DNA of 64,000 nucleotides from an uncultured Bacteroidaceae bacterium (GCA_904502235.1 CAJGDP010000001.1:1-64000); one strand, 5' to 3'; counted from the first letter of the stretch, positions 1 through 8,999 are shown. Notes: a model not told the origin generated them from the sequence alone. Made by a program: numbers and translations.

Positions 1-90
1 AAATCGCTCACTGAGCTTGATGATTTGCTCGAGAGTCTGAATCTTTCGTTTGGAACAGATATTTCAAAATATAAATTAGACAAAGAATAA
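1..90 (+). CDS. rpoA: RNA polymerase alpha subunit, C-terminal end (partial)
   Basis: The first 29 codons read in frame from base 1 to a TAA at 88-90, ending SKYKLDKE. This matches the end of the alpha C-terminal domain in Bacteroidetes, and rpoA directly before rplQ is the normal end of the bacterial ribosomal-protein/alpha operon. Only the tail is present, so no domain can be checked. The gap to rplQ is two bases, implying co-transcription. Identification rests on this short tail plus synteny. Confidence 0.85.
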   Translation, partial: KSLTELDDLLESLNLSFGTDISKYKLDKE

Positions 91-92
91 TT

Positions 93-572
93 ATGAGACA
101 TAAGAAATCTTTTAACCATTTGGGTCGTACTGCATCTCACAGAAACGCAATGCTTTCAAATATGGCAGTTTCTTTGATTATGCACAAAAGAATCACTACG
201 ACTCTCGCAAAGGCAAAGGAACTCAAGAAGTTCGTTGAGCCACTTATTACAAAATCAAAGGACGATACAACAAATTCTCGTCGTGTAGTGTTCAGTTATC
301 TCCAGAGCAAGGAGGCAGTTACTGAGTTGTTCAAGGAAATCTCAGTAAAGGTTGCAGAGCGTCCTGGTGGTTACACACGCATCATCAAGTTGGGTACACG
401 TTTGGGTGACGCAGCTGAAATGTGTTTCATCGAACTTGTTGATTACAACGAGAACATGGCTAAGACACAGGCGAAGAAGACACGTCGTCGTCGTTCTACA
501 AAGAAGGTTGATGCTCCTGTAGCAGAGGCTACTGTTGCAACAGAAGAATCTACACCCGCTGTAGCAGAATAA
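93..572 (+). CDS. rplQ: 50S ribosomal protein L17
   Basis: The 159-residue product is L17, which sits near the peptide exit tunnel of the large subunit. The N-terminus MRHKKSFNHLGRT is the family hallmark, followed by the conserved core to about residue 118. A basic stretch (KKTRRRRSTKK, about 128-138) leads to an Ala/Val/Glu-rich tail that makes the protein longer than the roughly 120-residue enterobacterial form, as is common in Bacteroidetes. It starts two bases after rpoA and is followed at once by a strong hairpin terminator, so it ends its operon. Confidence 0.97.
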   Translation: MRHKKSFNHLGRTASHRNAMLSNMAVSLIMHKRITTTLAKAKELKKFVEPLITKSKDDTTNSRRVVFSYLQSKEAVTELFKEISVKVAERPGGYTRIIKLGTRLGDAAEMCFIELVDYNENMAKTQAKKTRRRRSTKKVDAPVAEATVATEESTPAVAE

Positions 573-597
573 TAGAAATTACTTACTTAATAGATGT

Positions 598-632
598 GAG
601 AGGATATCGTGAGGTATCCTCTCATTTTTTTT
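598..632 (+). terminator. Rho-independent terminator after rplQ
   Basis: A perfect 9-bp stem, GAGAGGATA (598-606) with TATCCTCTC (615-623), encloses an 8-base loop and is followed by a T run from 625 to 632. It closes the rpoA-rplQ operon. Confidence 0.9.
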
Positions 633-697
633 GCACTTTATCTGCAAATTATTAAAATAATTTAAATCTTATTCGTGGAAATGCGGAAATTTTTCTC

Positions 698-705
698 TAA
701 TTTTG
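698..705 (+). promoter_or_regulatory. Candidate -7 promoter box for the nqr operon
   Basis: TAATTTTG matches the Bacteroidetes TAnnTTTG consensus and lies 33 bases before the nqrA start, after the rplQ terminator. I see no TTTG at the expected -33 spacing, so this is a one-box call. Confidence 0.5.
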
Positions 706-738
706 TAACGGATAATGTATTAACGTAACTCAATTTAT

Positions 739-2088
739 ATGCACAGAGTCGTAAAAATTTCTAAGGGATTGAATATCAATCTGAAAGGTGCTCCGGTTGC
801 TGAGATGACATCGGTTAAGGAAGCAAAGCTTTATGCTTTGATGCCTGCTGATTTCACACGTGTTACTCCAAAGGTGGTTGTTAAGCCCGAGGATAGCGTT
901 AAGGCTGGTGAGCCATTGTTTGTTGATAAGGCAAATCCCGAATTGCAATTTGTTTCGCCGGTGAGCGGAAAAGTTGTTGCGGTTAACCGCGGTGAGAGAA
1001 GACGCGTTCTTAGCGTAGTGGTAGAGTCAGACGGTAAGTTTGAATCTGTAGAGTACAAGGCAAAAGATGTCCTTTCATTGTCTGCCGACGAGGTGAAAGC
1101 CGACTTGCTTAAAGCAGGTATCTTCGCTTTTATGCGTCAGAGACCTTATGATGTCATTGCCGATCCCAAAGATGCACCTCGTGCAATCTATGTATCTGCA
1201 TTCGATTCAAAACCTCTTGCTGTAAACTTCGAATATGCCCTTGCAGGCAACGAAGAGGATTTTCAGACAGGTCTTGATGCACTGTCTCGTATCGCTCCCG
1301 TTCACTTGGGTATCTGCGCTTGTCAGAAGTCAACTGCTTTGCTTGTTGCAAAGAATGTTACAACAACTATCTTCAAGGGACCTCACCCTGCAGGTAACGT
1401 AGGTGTTCAGATTAACAAGACTGCTCCTGTAAACAAGGGCGAGATCGTTTGGACAATCGGTGCCGAAGAGGTAATCTTCATCGGTCGTCTGTTCAACAAG
1501 GGTAAAGTGGATTTCACACGTACCGTAGCGCTTGCAGGTAGCGAGGTAAAGAATCCTTCGTACAGCAAGGTGGTTCTTGGTGCACAGATTTCAACACTTG
1601 TTGAAGGCCGTCTCGAGAATAATCACGAGCTCCGTATCATCGATGGCAACGTGTTGACAGGCAAAAAGACTACTACCGAGGGTTTCCTTGGTGCTTTCTC
1701 AACAGAGATTACTGTTATCCCCGAGGTTATGGGCGGTGCAGAACTCATCGGTTGGGCTGCTCCCCGTTTTGGCATGTACAGTACAAGCCGTAGCTACTTC
1801 AGCTGGTTGTTCCCTAAACGTAAGTATGCTATCGATGCACGTATCAAGGGTGGCGAGCGTCACATGATCATGTCAAACGAGTACGACAAGGTATTCCCAA
1901 TGGATATCTATCCTGAATATCTTATCAAGGCTATTATAACAGGCAATATCGACAAGATGGAGCAGCTCGGTATCTACGAGGTTGCGCCCGAGGACTTTGC
2001 ACTTTGCGAGTTTGTTGACTCATCAAAGCTTGAGTTGCAGCGCATTGTACGCGAAGGCTTGGATAAACTCCGTGCCGAGATGTGCTAA
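739..2088 (+). CDS. nqrA: Na+-translocating NADH:quinone reductase subunit A
   Basis: The 449-residue protein is NqrA, a peripheral subunit of the Na+-pumping NADH:quinone oxidoreductase that sits on the cytoplasmic face of NqrB. The N-terminal part resembles the RnfC/NqrA barrel-sandwich fold (residues about 1-100), and GPHPAGNVGVQI near residue 215 is a family motif. There is no signal peptide or membrane segment. Length is normal. It is the first gene of a tight six-gene operon in the canonical order A-B-C-D-E-F. Confidence 0.96.
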   Translation: MHRVVKISKGLNINLKGAPVAEMTSVKEAKLYALMPADFTRVTPKVVVKPEDSVKAGEPLFVDKANPELQFVSPVSGKVVAVNRGERRRVLSVVVESDGKFESVEYKAKDVLSLSADEVKADLLKAGIFAFMRQRPYDVIADPKDAPRAIYVSAFDSKPLAVNFEYALAGNEEDFQTGLDALSRIAPVHLGICACQKSTALLVAKNVTTTIFKGPHPAGNVGVQINKTAPVNKGEIVWTIGAEEVIFIGRLFNKGKVDFTRTVALAGSEVKNPSYSKVVLGAQISTLVEGRLENNHELRIIDGNVLTGKKTTTEGFLGAFSTEITVIPEVMGGAELIGWAAPRFGMYSTSRSYFSWLFPKRKYAIDARIKGGERHMIMSNEYDKVFPMDIYPEYLIKAIITGNIDKMEQLGIYEVAPEDFALCEFVDSSKLELQRIVREGLDKLRAEMC

Positions 2089-2147
2089 ATACGAGGTTTA
2101 GTGGAAACACAACAACCGAATTTTAATGCAAAATAAAATCCAATCGT

Positions 2148-3341
2148 ATGAAATTTTTGAGAAATTATTTGAATAAGGTTAAGCCCAACTTTGAAGAGGG
2201 TGGCAAGCTCCATGCTTTCCGTTCTTTGTTCGACGGTTTCGAAACATTCCTGTTCGTTCCCGATGAAACTTCAAAGAGTGGTGTGAATATCCATGATGCT
2301 ATCGACAGCAAGCGTATCATGTCTCTTGTTGTTATAGCTCTTATGCCGGCATTGTTGGTTGGTATGTACAATATCGGTCTTCAGAATGCCATCGCAAATG
2401 GAGCTGCGGCTACAACTCCTTTTGACAGTTTTGACTTTAGCTATTTTGTGTACGGTCTTTTGGTCATGTTGCCAAAGATTGCCGTTTCTTACATCGTGGG
2501 TCTTGGTATCGAGTTTACCGTGGCACAGTGGAAGAACGAGGAGATACACGAAGGTTTCCTTGTATCGGGTATCATCATCCCTATGATTGTCCCCGTCGGA
2601 TGCCCATTGTGGATTCTTGCTTTGGCTACTGCATTTGCAGTAATCTTTGCCAAGGAGGTGTTCGGTGGTACAGGTATGAACATTGTCAACGTGGCGCTTA
2701 TCGCTCGTGCGTTCATCTTCTTCGCTTATCCTTCCGTAATCTCTGGTGATTCAGTATGGGTTGCAACAGAGTCTATCTTTGGCTTGGGTGCAAATGCTGT
2801 TGACGGTTACACATGTGCTACAGCACTTCAGCATGTTGCCAACGATATTGCTCCAATGGGTGCTGCCGGTGCAGAACTCGGTGTTTGCGATATGTTGTTC
2901 GGCTTTATGCCCGGTTCAATAGGTGAAACAAGCGTTGTAGCCATTGCAATTGGTGCTGCTATTCTCCTTTTGACAGGCGTTGCAAGCTGGAAGACTATGC
3001 TCAGCGTATTCGTGGGTGGTATAGCAATGCTTTTCGTATTCGCTGACAAGTTGCCCGAGGCTATGCCTCTCTGGCATCATCTGCTTCTTGGTGGTTTCTG
3101 CTTTGGTGCAGTATTCATGGCTACCGACCCTGTTACATCAGCTCGTACAGAGTGTGGTAAGTACATCTATGGTTTCGGTATCGGTGCAATGACAATACTT
3201 ATCCGTGTATTGAATCCCGGTTATCCCGAAGGTATGATGCTTGCTATCCTTCTTATGAACGTAACAGCTCCATTTATCGATTATTGCGTAGTGCAGTCAA
3301 ATGTGAAGGCACGTGCAAAACGTCTAACTAAAAAGAACTGA
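2148..3341 (+). CDS. nqrB: Na+-translocating NADH:quinone reductase subunit B
   Basis: The 397-residue integral membrane protein has about ten hydrophobic segments. It should carry covalent FMN on a threonine within a D-G-x-S/T-x-A-T motif; here that motif is DGYTCAT, with the acceptor at T225. The residue before Ala is Cys223, where well-studied NqrB proteins have Gly. NqrB also carries riboflavin and forms the Na+ channel with NqrD/E. The 59-base gap after nqrA shows no promoter or terminator. Confidence 0.96.
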   Translation: MKFLRNYLNKVKPNFEEGGKLHAFRSLFDGFETFLFVPDETSKSGVNIHDAIDSKRIMSLVVIALMPALLVGMYNIGLQNAIANGAAATTPFDSFDFSYFVYGLLVMLPKIAVSYIVGLGIEFTVAQWKNEEIHEGFLVSGIIIPMIVPVGCPLWILALATAFAVIFAKEVFGGTGMNIVNVALIARAFIFFAYPSVISGDSVWVATESIFGLGANAVDGYTCATALQHVANDIAPMGAAGAELGVCDMLFGFMPGSIGETSVVAIAIGAAILLLTGVASWKTMLSVFVGGIAMLFVFADKLPEAMPLWHHLLLGGFCFGAVFMATDPVTSARTECGKYIYGFGIGAMTILIRVLNPGYPEGMMLAILLMNVTAPFIDYCVVQSNVKARAKRLTKKN

Positions 3342-3347
3342 TAGAAT

Positions 3348-4163
3348 ATGGCAGCAAAGAAATATGTATGTAAAGTGTGCGGATACGTACACGAAGGCAA
3401 AGAGGCTCCTGCTACCTGTCCGGTATGTAAGGTTGATGCTTCAAACTTCGAGGCTGTAAAAGAGGGTAAGAAAGGTCTTGATACAAACAGCGATATCTAT
3501 GCTATCATCTATTCAGCAGTAGTTGTCGTTATCGTGGCATTCCTTTTGGCAGGTGTTTCATCTCTTCTCAAGCCTATCCAGGACGAAAATATCCGTCTTG
3601 ACAAGAAAAAGCAGATTCTTGCTTCTCTCAATATCAAGAATGTTGCTGATGCGGCTGCAGAGTATGACAACGTAATCAAGAGTGACCCTGTTGTAAATGC
3701 TACAGGTAATGTAGTTAAGGAGAATGGTGGTTTTGAGGTTGCAAATGATGCTGTAGAGGATTCTAACCTTCCTCTTTATATAGCAGAGGTTAACGGTGAA
3801 AAGAAATATATTATTCCTATGACCGGTAATGGTCTTTGGGGTGGTATCTGGGGTTACCTTGCTCTTAACGACGATTGCAACACTGTATACGGTGTATACT
3901 TCTCACACGCAGGTGAAACTCCGGGTCTTGGTGCTGAAATTGCGGCAGACAAGTTCCAGTCGCGTTTCCCCGGTAAGCAGGTTATCAGAGACGGTGAGGT
4001 TGCTCTTTCTGTAGTTAAGAAGGTGCAGGATGATGCTGTTGAGGTTAATGCAGTTTCAGGTGCAACAATCACATGTAACGGTGTTGATGCAATGCTTAAG
4101 GAAAAGATTGCTCCTTACAAGGCTTACCTTAAAGCAAATGCTAATGTTGAATCAAATAATTAA
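3348..4163 (+). CDS. nqrC: NqrC with N-terminal rubredoxin-like domain
   Basis: The C-terminal part (about 45-271) is standard NqrC: one membrane helix at about 50-72, then a periplasmic FMN domain with the flavinylation motif SGAT at 237-240 (acceptor T240). Ahead of the helix lies an extra region, residues 1-35, with two CxxC pairs (C8/C11 and C24/C27) in the pattern YVCKVCGY...CPVCK. This is typical of rubredoxin or rubrerythrin-type Fe(Cys)4 domains and should face the cytoplasm. Typical NqrC lacks it. The start is sound: it lies 6 bases after nqrB and the added domain is in frame without a break. Confidence 0.95.
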   Translation: MAAKKYVCKVCGYVHEGKEAPATCPVCKVDASNFEAVKEGKKGLDTNSDIYAIIYSAVVVVIVAFLLAGVSSLLKPIQDENIRLDKKKQILASLNIKNVADAAAEYDNVIKSDPVVNATGNVVKENGGFEVANDAVEDSNLPLYIAEVNGEKKYIIPMTGNGLWGGIWGYLALNDDCNTVYGVYFSHAGETPGLGAEIAADKFQSRFPGKQVIRDGEVALSVVKKVQDDAVEVNAVSGATITCNGVDAMLKEKIAPYKAYLKANANVESNN

Positions 4164-4177
4164 TGGAGGAATAAATA

Positions 4178-4807
4178 ATGGGACTTTTTTCTAAGAAAAA
4201 TAAAGAGGCGCTCAACACTCCTCTGTTTAAGGAAAATCCTGTAACAGTGCAGGTGCTCGGTATCTGTTCGGCATTGGCTGTTACAAGCAAATTGGAGCCT
4301 GCTATTGTAATGGGTCTTTCAGTAACCATTATCGTTGCTATGGCTAACGTGATTATCTCTCTTATCCGTAACACAATTCCAATGCGTATACGTATTATCG
4401 TTCAGTTGGTAGTTGTGGCAGCTTTGGTAACATTGGTAAGTGAGGTTCTTAAGGCTTTTGCATACGATGTCAGCGTTCAGTTGTCGGTATATATCGGTCT
4501 TATCATTACCAACTGTATCCTTATGGGACGTCTTGAGGCGTTTGCTATGCAGAACAAGCCTTGGCCTTCGTTCCTCGACGGTATCGGTAATGGTTTGGGA
4601 TATGCAATGATACTTGTTATTGTAGCTTTCTTCCGTGAGTTCTTTGGTTCTGGTGCTCTTCTTGGTATTCAGATTATCCCACAGAGCTTCTATGATGCCG
4701 GTTATATTAATAACGGTCTTATGCTCATGACTCCTGCTGCGTTCATTCTTATCGCATGCATCGTATGGTTCCAGAGAGCAAAAGACAAGAGTTTACAGGA
4801 AAAATAA
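4178..4807 (+). CDS. nqrD: Na+-translocating NADH:quinone reductase subunit D
   Basis: The 209-residue membrane protein has about six helices. C30 (in LGICSALAV) and C113 (in ITNCILMG) match the cysteines that NqrD contributes to the intramembrane iron centre shared with NqrE. Gene order and length are canonical. It begins 14 bases after nqrC. Confidence 0.96.
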   Translation: MGLFSKKNKEALNTPLFKENPVTVQVLGICSALAVTSKLEPAIVMGLSVTIIVAMANVIISLIRNTIPMRIRIIVQLVVVAALVTLVSEVLKAFAYDVSVQLSVYIGLIITNCILMGRLEAFAMQNKPWPSFLDGIGNGLGYAMILVIVAFFREFFGSGALLGIQIIPQSFYDAGYINNGLMLMTPAAFILIACIVWFQRAKDKSLQEK

Positions 4808-4834
4808 TTTTAGATACGGTAAAGAAAAATAATT

Positions 4835-5458
4835 ATGGAACATTTCATTAGTTTGCTTGTCCGTTCGGTTTTCGTGGACAATATGGTATTTGCCTTTTTC
4901 CTTGGTATGTGTTCATACTTGGCTGTATCTAAAAGTGTAAAGACAGCTATCGGATTGGGTATTGCCGTTATATTCGTGCAGGTAATCACTCTTCCCGTAA
5001 ACTATCTGTTGCAGACAAAGGTACTTGCTGCGGATGGTATTCTTGGAGTTGATTTGACATTCCTCGCATTTATCCTTTTTATTGCAGTTATTGCAGGTAT
5101 TGTTCAGCTTGTAGAGATGATTGTTGAGCGTTTTGCTCCTGCTCTTTACAGCCAGTTGGGTATATTCCTTCCTCTTATTGCTGTTAACTGTGCCATCATG
5201 GGTGGTTCACTCTTTATGCAGCAGAGAATCGGTCTTCCTGCAGACAATTCACAGGCTATCACATGCTTTGCTGATTCAATAGCTTTCGCTATCGGCTCTG
5301 GTTTTGGCTGGATGGTTGCAATTGTGCTTTTTGCTGCAATTCGTGAGAAAATGGAGTACTGTAACATTCCTAAGCCTCTTCGTGGTCTTGGTATTGCCTT
5401 TATCACTGTAGGTCTTATGGCTATGGCGTTCATGTGCTTCTCAGGTATTAAAATGTAA
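4835..5458 (+). CDS. nqrE: Na+-translocating NADH:quinone reductase subunit E
   Basis: The 207-residue membrane protein is the pseudo-symmetric partner of NqrD. C26 (LGMCSYLAV) and C119 (AVNCAIMGG) are the expected iron-site ligands. Several hydrophobic helices span the length. It lies between nqrD and nqrF with short gaps and no internal promoter. Confidence 0.96.
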   Translation: MEHFISLLVRSVFVDNMVFAFFLGMCSYLAVSKSVKTAIGLGIAVIFVQVITLPVNYLLQTKVLAADGILGVDLTFLAFILFIAVIAGIVQLVEMIVERFAPALYSQLGIFLPLIAVNCAIMGGSLFMQQRIGLPADNSQAITCFADSIAFAIGSGFGWMVAIVLFAAIREKMEYCNIPKPLRGLGIAFITVGLMAMAFMCFSGIKM

Positions 5459-5470
5459 TAAATAAAGGAT

Positions 5471-6739
5471 ATGAATACACAGCTGATATTATCAAGTATA
5501 GCGGTCTTCCTTGTAATCATCCTCGCATTGGTGGTTATTCTTCTGTTGGCAAAGCGTTTCTTGTTGCCCGGCGGAAATATCAAGGTTAAGATTAATGGAG
5601 AAAAAGAGGTTGAGGTTGCTGCAGGTGGTGCTCTTTTGGGTACTCTTGCCGAGAATGGTATCTTCTTGCCTTCGGCTTGTGGTGGTAAGGGCTCTTGTGG
5701 TCAGTGCAAACTTCAGGTAACAGAGGGTGGTGGTGAGATTCTTCCCTCTGAAACAAGTCATTTCACACGTAAGGAGCAACAGGCACATTGGCGTCTTGGC
5801 TGTCAGGTGAAGTGTAAGAACGATATGGAAATCAAGGTTCCTGAGTCTGTTATGGGCGTTAAGGAGTGGGAGTGCGAGGTTATCTCAAACAAGAACGTCG
5901 CTACTTTCATCAAGGAGTTTATTGTTGCATTGCCTCCTGGTGAGCACATGGACTTCGTTCCCGGTTCATACGCACAGATCAAGATTCCTGCATACGACAT
6001 GACCTACGATAAGGACATCGACAAGTCTCTTATCGGTGACGAGTACTTGCCTGCATGGGAGAAGTTCGGTTTGCTCGGTCTCAAGTGCAAGAATACAGAG
6101 GAGACAATCCGTGCTTACTCAATGGCGAACTATCCTGCAGAGGGTGACCGCATCATGCTTACAGTACGTATTGCAACACCTCCTTTCAAGGCAGACCGTT
6201 CAGGATTTATGGATGTACCTTGTGGTATTGCATCATCATACATCTTTACATTGAAGCCCGGTGATAAGGTTATCATGAGTGGTCCTTATGGTGATTTCCA
6301 CCCAATCTTCGATTCTAAGAAGGAGATGATGTGGGTAGGTGGTGGTGCCGGTATGGCTCCTCTCCGTGCTCAGATTATGCACATGACAAAGACTCTCAAG
6401 ACAACCGACCGTACAATGACTTACTTCTACGGTGCACGTGCGTTGAACGAGGTATTCTATCTCGAGGACTTCTTGCAGTTGGAAAAAGAGTTCCCCAACT
6501 TCACATTCCACCTTGCGCTTGACCGTCCAGATCCAGCGGCTGATGCAGCAGGCGTTAAGTATACCGCAGGTTTCGTACATCAGGTTATCTATGAGACATA
6601 CCTCAAGGATCATGAGGCTCCTGAGGATATCGAATACTACATGTGTGGTCCCGGTCCGATGTCTAAGGCTGTTGTCAACATGCTTACAGATCTCGGTGTT
6701 GAGGAGAAATCTATTATGTATGATAACTTCGGTGGCTAA
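5471..6739 (+). CDS. nqrF: Na+-translocating NADH:quinone reductase subunit F
   Basis: The 422-residue subunit takes electrons from NADH. An N-terminal helix (about 5-30) anchors it. A ferredoxin-like domain follows with 2Fe-2S ligands C70, C76, C79 and C111. Then come an FAD-binding region with RAYSMAN and a pyridine-nucleotide region with GGGAGMAPLR. Length and order are normal, and it closes the nqr operon. Confidence 0.97.
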   Translation: MNTQLILSSIAVFLVIILALVVILLLAKRFLLPGGNIKVKINGEKEVEVAAGGALLGTLAENGIFLPSACGGKGSCGQCKLQVTEGGGEILPSETSHFTRKEQQAHWRLGCQVKCKNDMEIKVPESVMGVKEWECEVISNKNVATFIKEFIVALPPGEHMDFVPGSYAQIKIPAYDMTYDKDIDKSLIGDEYLPAWEKFGLLGLKCKNTEETIRAYSMANYPAEGDRIMLTVRIATPPFKADRSGFMDVPCGIASSYIFTLKPGDKVIMSGPYGDFHPIFDSKKEMMWVGGGAGMAPLRAQIMHMTKTLKTTDRTMTYFYGARALNEVFYLEDFLQLEKEFPNFTFHLALDRPDPAADAAGVKYTAGFVHQVIYETYLKDHEAPEDIEYYMCGPGPMSKAVVNMLTDLGVEEKSIMYDNFGG

Positions 6740-6746
6740 AATGTAA

Positions 6747-6837
6747 AAGGCTAAAAAGTTAACTTCTGCGTTATGCTTGCCTTCGAAATCCTCATTTACT
6801 TTTAGTAAACTGCGGTTTCTCAGGCGTCGCAAGCCTT
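6747..6837. repeat. Imperfect dyad element, possible dispersed intergenic repeat
   Basis: The spacer after nqrF holds nested inverted segments: AAGGCT (6747-6752) with AGCCTT (6832-6837), GCTTGC (6775-6780) with GCAAGC (6829-6834), and TTTACT (6795-6800) with AGTAAA (6804-6809). It has no ORF. The shape resembles a REP- or MITE-like element, but only one copy is in the window, so whether it is dispersed is inference. Confidence 0.4.
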
Positions 6838-6864
6838 GAATTTAATCTTTTTATCCATTTCCAT

Positions 6865-6907
6865 ATAAACGAAAAATGACGACTTTAGGTCGTCATTTTT
6901 CGTTTAT
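6865..6907. terminator. Bidirectional hairpin terminator between nqrF and pgeF
   Basis: A perfect 19-bp stem has arms 6865-6883 and 6889-6907 with a 5-base loop. A- and T-rich runs in the arms suit termination on either strand. The right arm contains the last codons and stop of pgeF on the minus strand. Confidence 0.85.
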
Positions 6908-7684
6908 GATACCGGTGAAAATTCTTCCTGAATTTATTCCCAGCCGTCGTGCCGAGAAGAAATCCTTATGCTGTTTGTATGTGCATATTCCGGCAATGGA
7001 AATGTTTTCTTCTTTTATGCCGTGGTCAATCATCTGCAGACGGTTCGCCTCCCATAGGTCGATATGCCATTTTTCGTTTCCATCGGTGCAGGGGTAGCGC
7101 TTCGCAATCTTTTCCATTAGAAACCCTGCCTGTGCAAAGGCTTCGTAAACCTCATCACCCACTTCAAATGAGTCTATAGAAATCCCCGGTGCAATGATTG
7201 CCTTGATATCGCTTGTTTGGCAGTGATATCTATTACACATTGTTGTAATGCATTTTTGTGTTATGAATGCAACTGTACCGCGCCATCCTGCATGTACGGC
7301 TGCTATAATACCTTTGGCGTTGTCGTATAATAGCACGGGTATGCAGTCGGCAGTGGATACTCCTATGCATAGATGCGGTATGTCTGTTATAACAGCATCT
7401 ATGCCTTGCAGTAAAGCATTTTGCTCTATTGGTGGCATGGCGATGAACTCGTTGTCTATGCAAAGCACCTTGTCGCTGTGTGTCTGCCTTGGCAAAATAA
7501 GTTCATTATCTTCAATGCCGAGGTTTTTGCATAGTTCTTTACGACATTCAGCAACATGTGCTTCTGTATCGCCACAGTAGTGTGTTATATTGAATCCTCC
7601 ATAATTACCGGAGCCTTCCCCACGGTATGTGGAAAAGGCTCTGATGTTACAATCTGTATTGTATTCCAGTAATTTCATCTGCAA
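6893..7684 (-). CDS. pgeF: Laccase-domain purine nucleoside phosphorylase (YfiH/PgeF family)
   Basis: The 263-residue protein belongs to the multicopper-oxidase-like YfiH family. Members act on purine nucleosides, and E. coli PgeF has been linked to peptidoglycan precursor quality control. The family catalytic triad is visible: H69 in QTHSD, C114 in TADC, and H131 in VHAGWRGT. Length is normal. It starts 5 bases after metY on the same strand, so the two are probably co-transcribed. Its C-terminal codons lie inside the shared terminator hairpin. Confidence 0.92.
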   Translation of the reverse strand: MQMKLLEYNTDCNIRAFSTYRGEGSGNYGGFNITHYCGDTEAHVAECRKELCKNLGIEDNELILPRQTHSDKVLCIDNEFIAMPPIEQNALLQGIDAVITDIPHLCIGVSTADCIPVLLYDNAKGIIAAVHAGWRGTVAFITQKCITTMCNRYHCQTSDIKAIIAPGISIDSFEVGDEVYEAFAQAGFLMEKIAKRYPCTDGNEKWHIDLWEANRLQMIDHGIKEENISIAGICTYKQHKDFFSARRLGINSGRIFTGIINEK

Positions 7685-7689
7685 TGTCC

Positions 7690-8973
7690 TTATAGCACTT
7701 GCAATGCCTGCTCGATGTCAGCAATGATGTCCTCTACATCCTCGATACCCACTGACAGACGTATCAGGTCGGGGTTTATGCCTGCTTCCTGCAACTGTGC
7801 ATCGCTCAGCTGTCGATGTGTGTGGCTTGCCGGATGCAGAACGCATGAACGTGCATCGGCAACATGGGTAACAATGGCAATGAACTTAAGGCTGTCCATA
7901 AAGCGTATTGCATCTTCCTTGTTGCCTTCAACGGCAAATGCCATTACGCCGCAACCGCCCTCGGGAGTATATTTCTGTGCAAGTTCATAGTATTTGTCAT
8001 CCTTCAAACCGCTATAGTTAACCCATTTTACTTTGGGGTGTGCCTTAAGGAATTCTGCCACCTTCTGTGCGTTGGAACAGTGGCGTGGCATGCGCAGGTG
8101 AAGTGTCTCTAAACCAAGGTTCAAAAGGAAGGCATTCTGTGGTGACATCATTGCACCAAGGTCGCGCATAACCTGTGATACAAGTTTGGTGATGTATGCC
8201 GCATTGCCGAAGTTTTTGGTATAAATCAAACCGTGGTAGCTCTCGTCAGGCTCGGTGAGGCATGTGAACTTGTCGTGCTGGGCTTCCCAGTCGAAGTTAC
8301 CGCTGTCGATGATTGCGCCACCAACTGCAACAGCATGACCATCCATGTATTTTGTGGTGGAGTGTGTTACGATGTCAGCTCCCCATTCAATTGGGCGGCA
8401 GTTGATAGGTGTTGCGAATGTGTTGTCGATGATAAGGGGTACACCGTTCTTGTGTGCGATATTGGCAAACTTTTCAATGTCAAGGACATTGGCTCCGGGA
8501 TTTGATATCGTTTCACCGAAGAGAGCCTTTGTATTGGGGCGGAACGCCTTCTCAATTTCCTCTGCCGGAGCATCTGCATCAACGAATGTAACCTCAATTC
8601 CCATTTTCTTTAGTGTAACGGCAAAAAGGTTGTATGTACCACCGTAAATAGTAGTTGCCGAGACAAAGTGGTCGCCACTCTGGCAGATATTCAATATTGC
8701 ATAAAAGTTTGCTGCCTGTCCCGATGATGTCATAACTGCACCGACACCGCCTTCGAGCGCCGCAATCTTGGCACCAACGGCATCTACTGTCGGGTTCTGC
8801 AAACGGCTGTAGAAATAACCGCTATCCTCAAGGTCGAACAGGCGTGCCATCTGTTCGCTTGTCTCATATTTGAATGTCGTACTTTGGAATATGGGCAATA
8901 CACGTGATTCGCCTTTCTTGGGCTGCCATCCACCCTGTATGCAGATGGTTCCTATATTCTGTTTCTTTGTCAT
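7690..8973 (-). CDS. metY: O-acetylhomoserine sulfhydrylase, PLP-dependent
   Basis: The 427-residue protein is a Cys/Met-metabolism PLP enzyme. K208 in HSTTKYMDGH is the Schiff-base lysine. The N-terminus (TICIQGGWQP) and the length point to the O-acetylhomoserine aminocarboxypropyltransferase subgroup, which makes homocysteine from O-acetylhomoserine and sulfide, rather than the shorter cystathionine gamma-synthases. It is the first gene of the metY-pgeF pair. No SAM riboswitch-like structure was recognised upstream. Confidence 0.93.
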   Translation of the reverse strand: MTKKQNIGTICIQGGWQPKKGESRVLPIFQSTTFKYETSEQMARLFDLEDSGYFYSRLQNPTVDAVGAKIAALEGGVGAVMTSSGQAANFYAILNICQSGDHFVSATTIYGGTYNLFAVTLKKMGIEVTFVDADAPAEEIEKAFRPNTKALFGETISNPGANVLDIEKFANIAHKNGVPLIIDNTFATPINCRPIEWGADIVTHSTTKYMDGHAVAVGGAIIDSGNFDWEAQHDKFTCLTEPDESYHGLIYTKNFGNAAYITKLVSQVMRDLGAMMSPQNAFLLNLGLETLHLRMPRHCSNAQKVAEFLKAHPKVKWVNYSGLKDDKYYELAQKYTPEGGCGVMAFAVEGNKEDAIRFMDSLKFIAIVTHVADARSCVLHPASHTHRQLSDAQLQEAGINPDLIRLSVGIEDVEDIIADIEQALQVL

Positions 8974-8999
8974 GATGCTTTATTTTTAGTTAATTTCTG

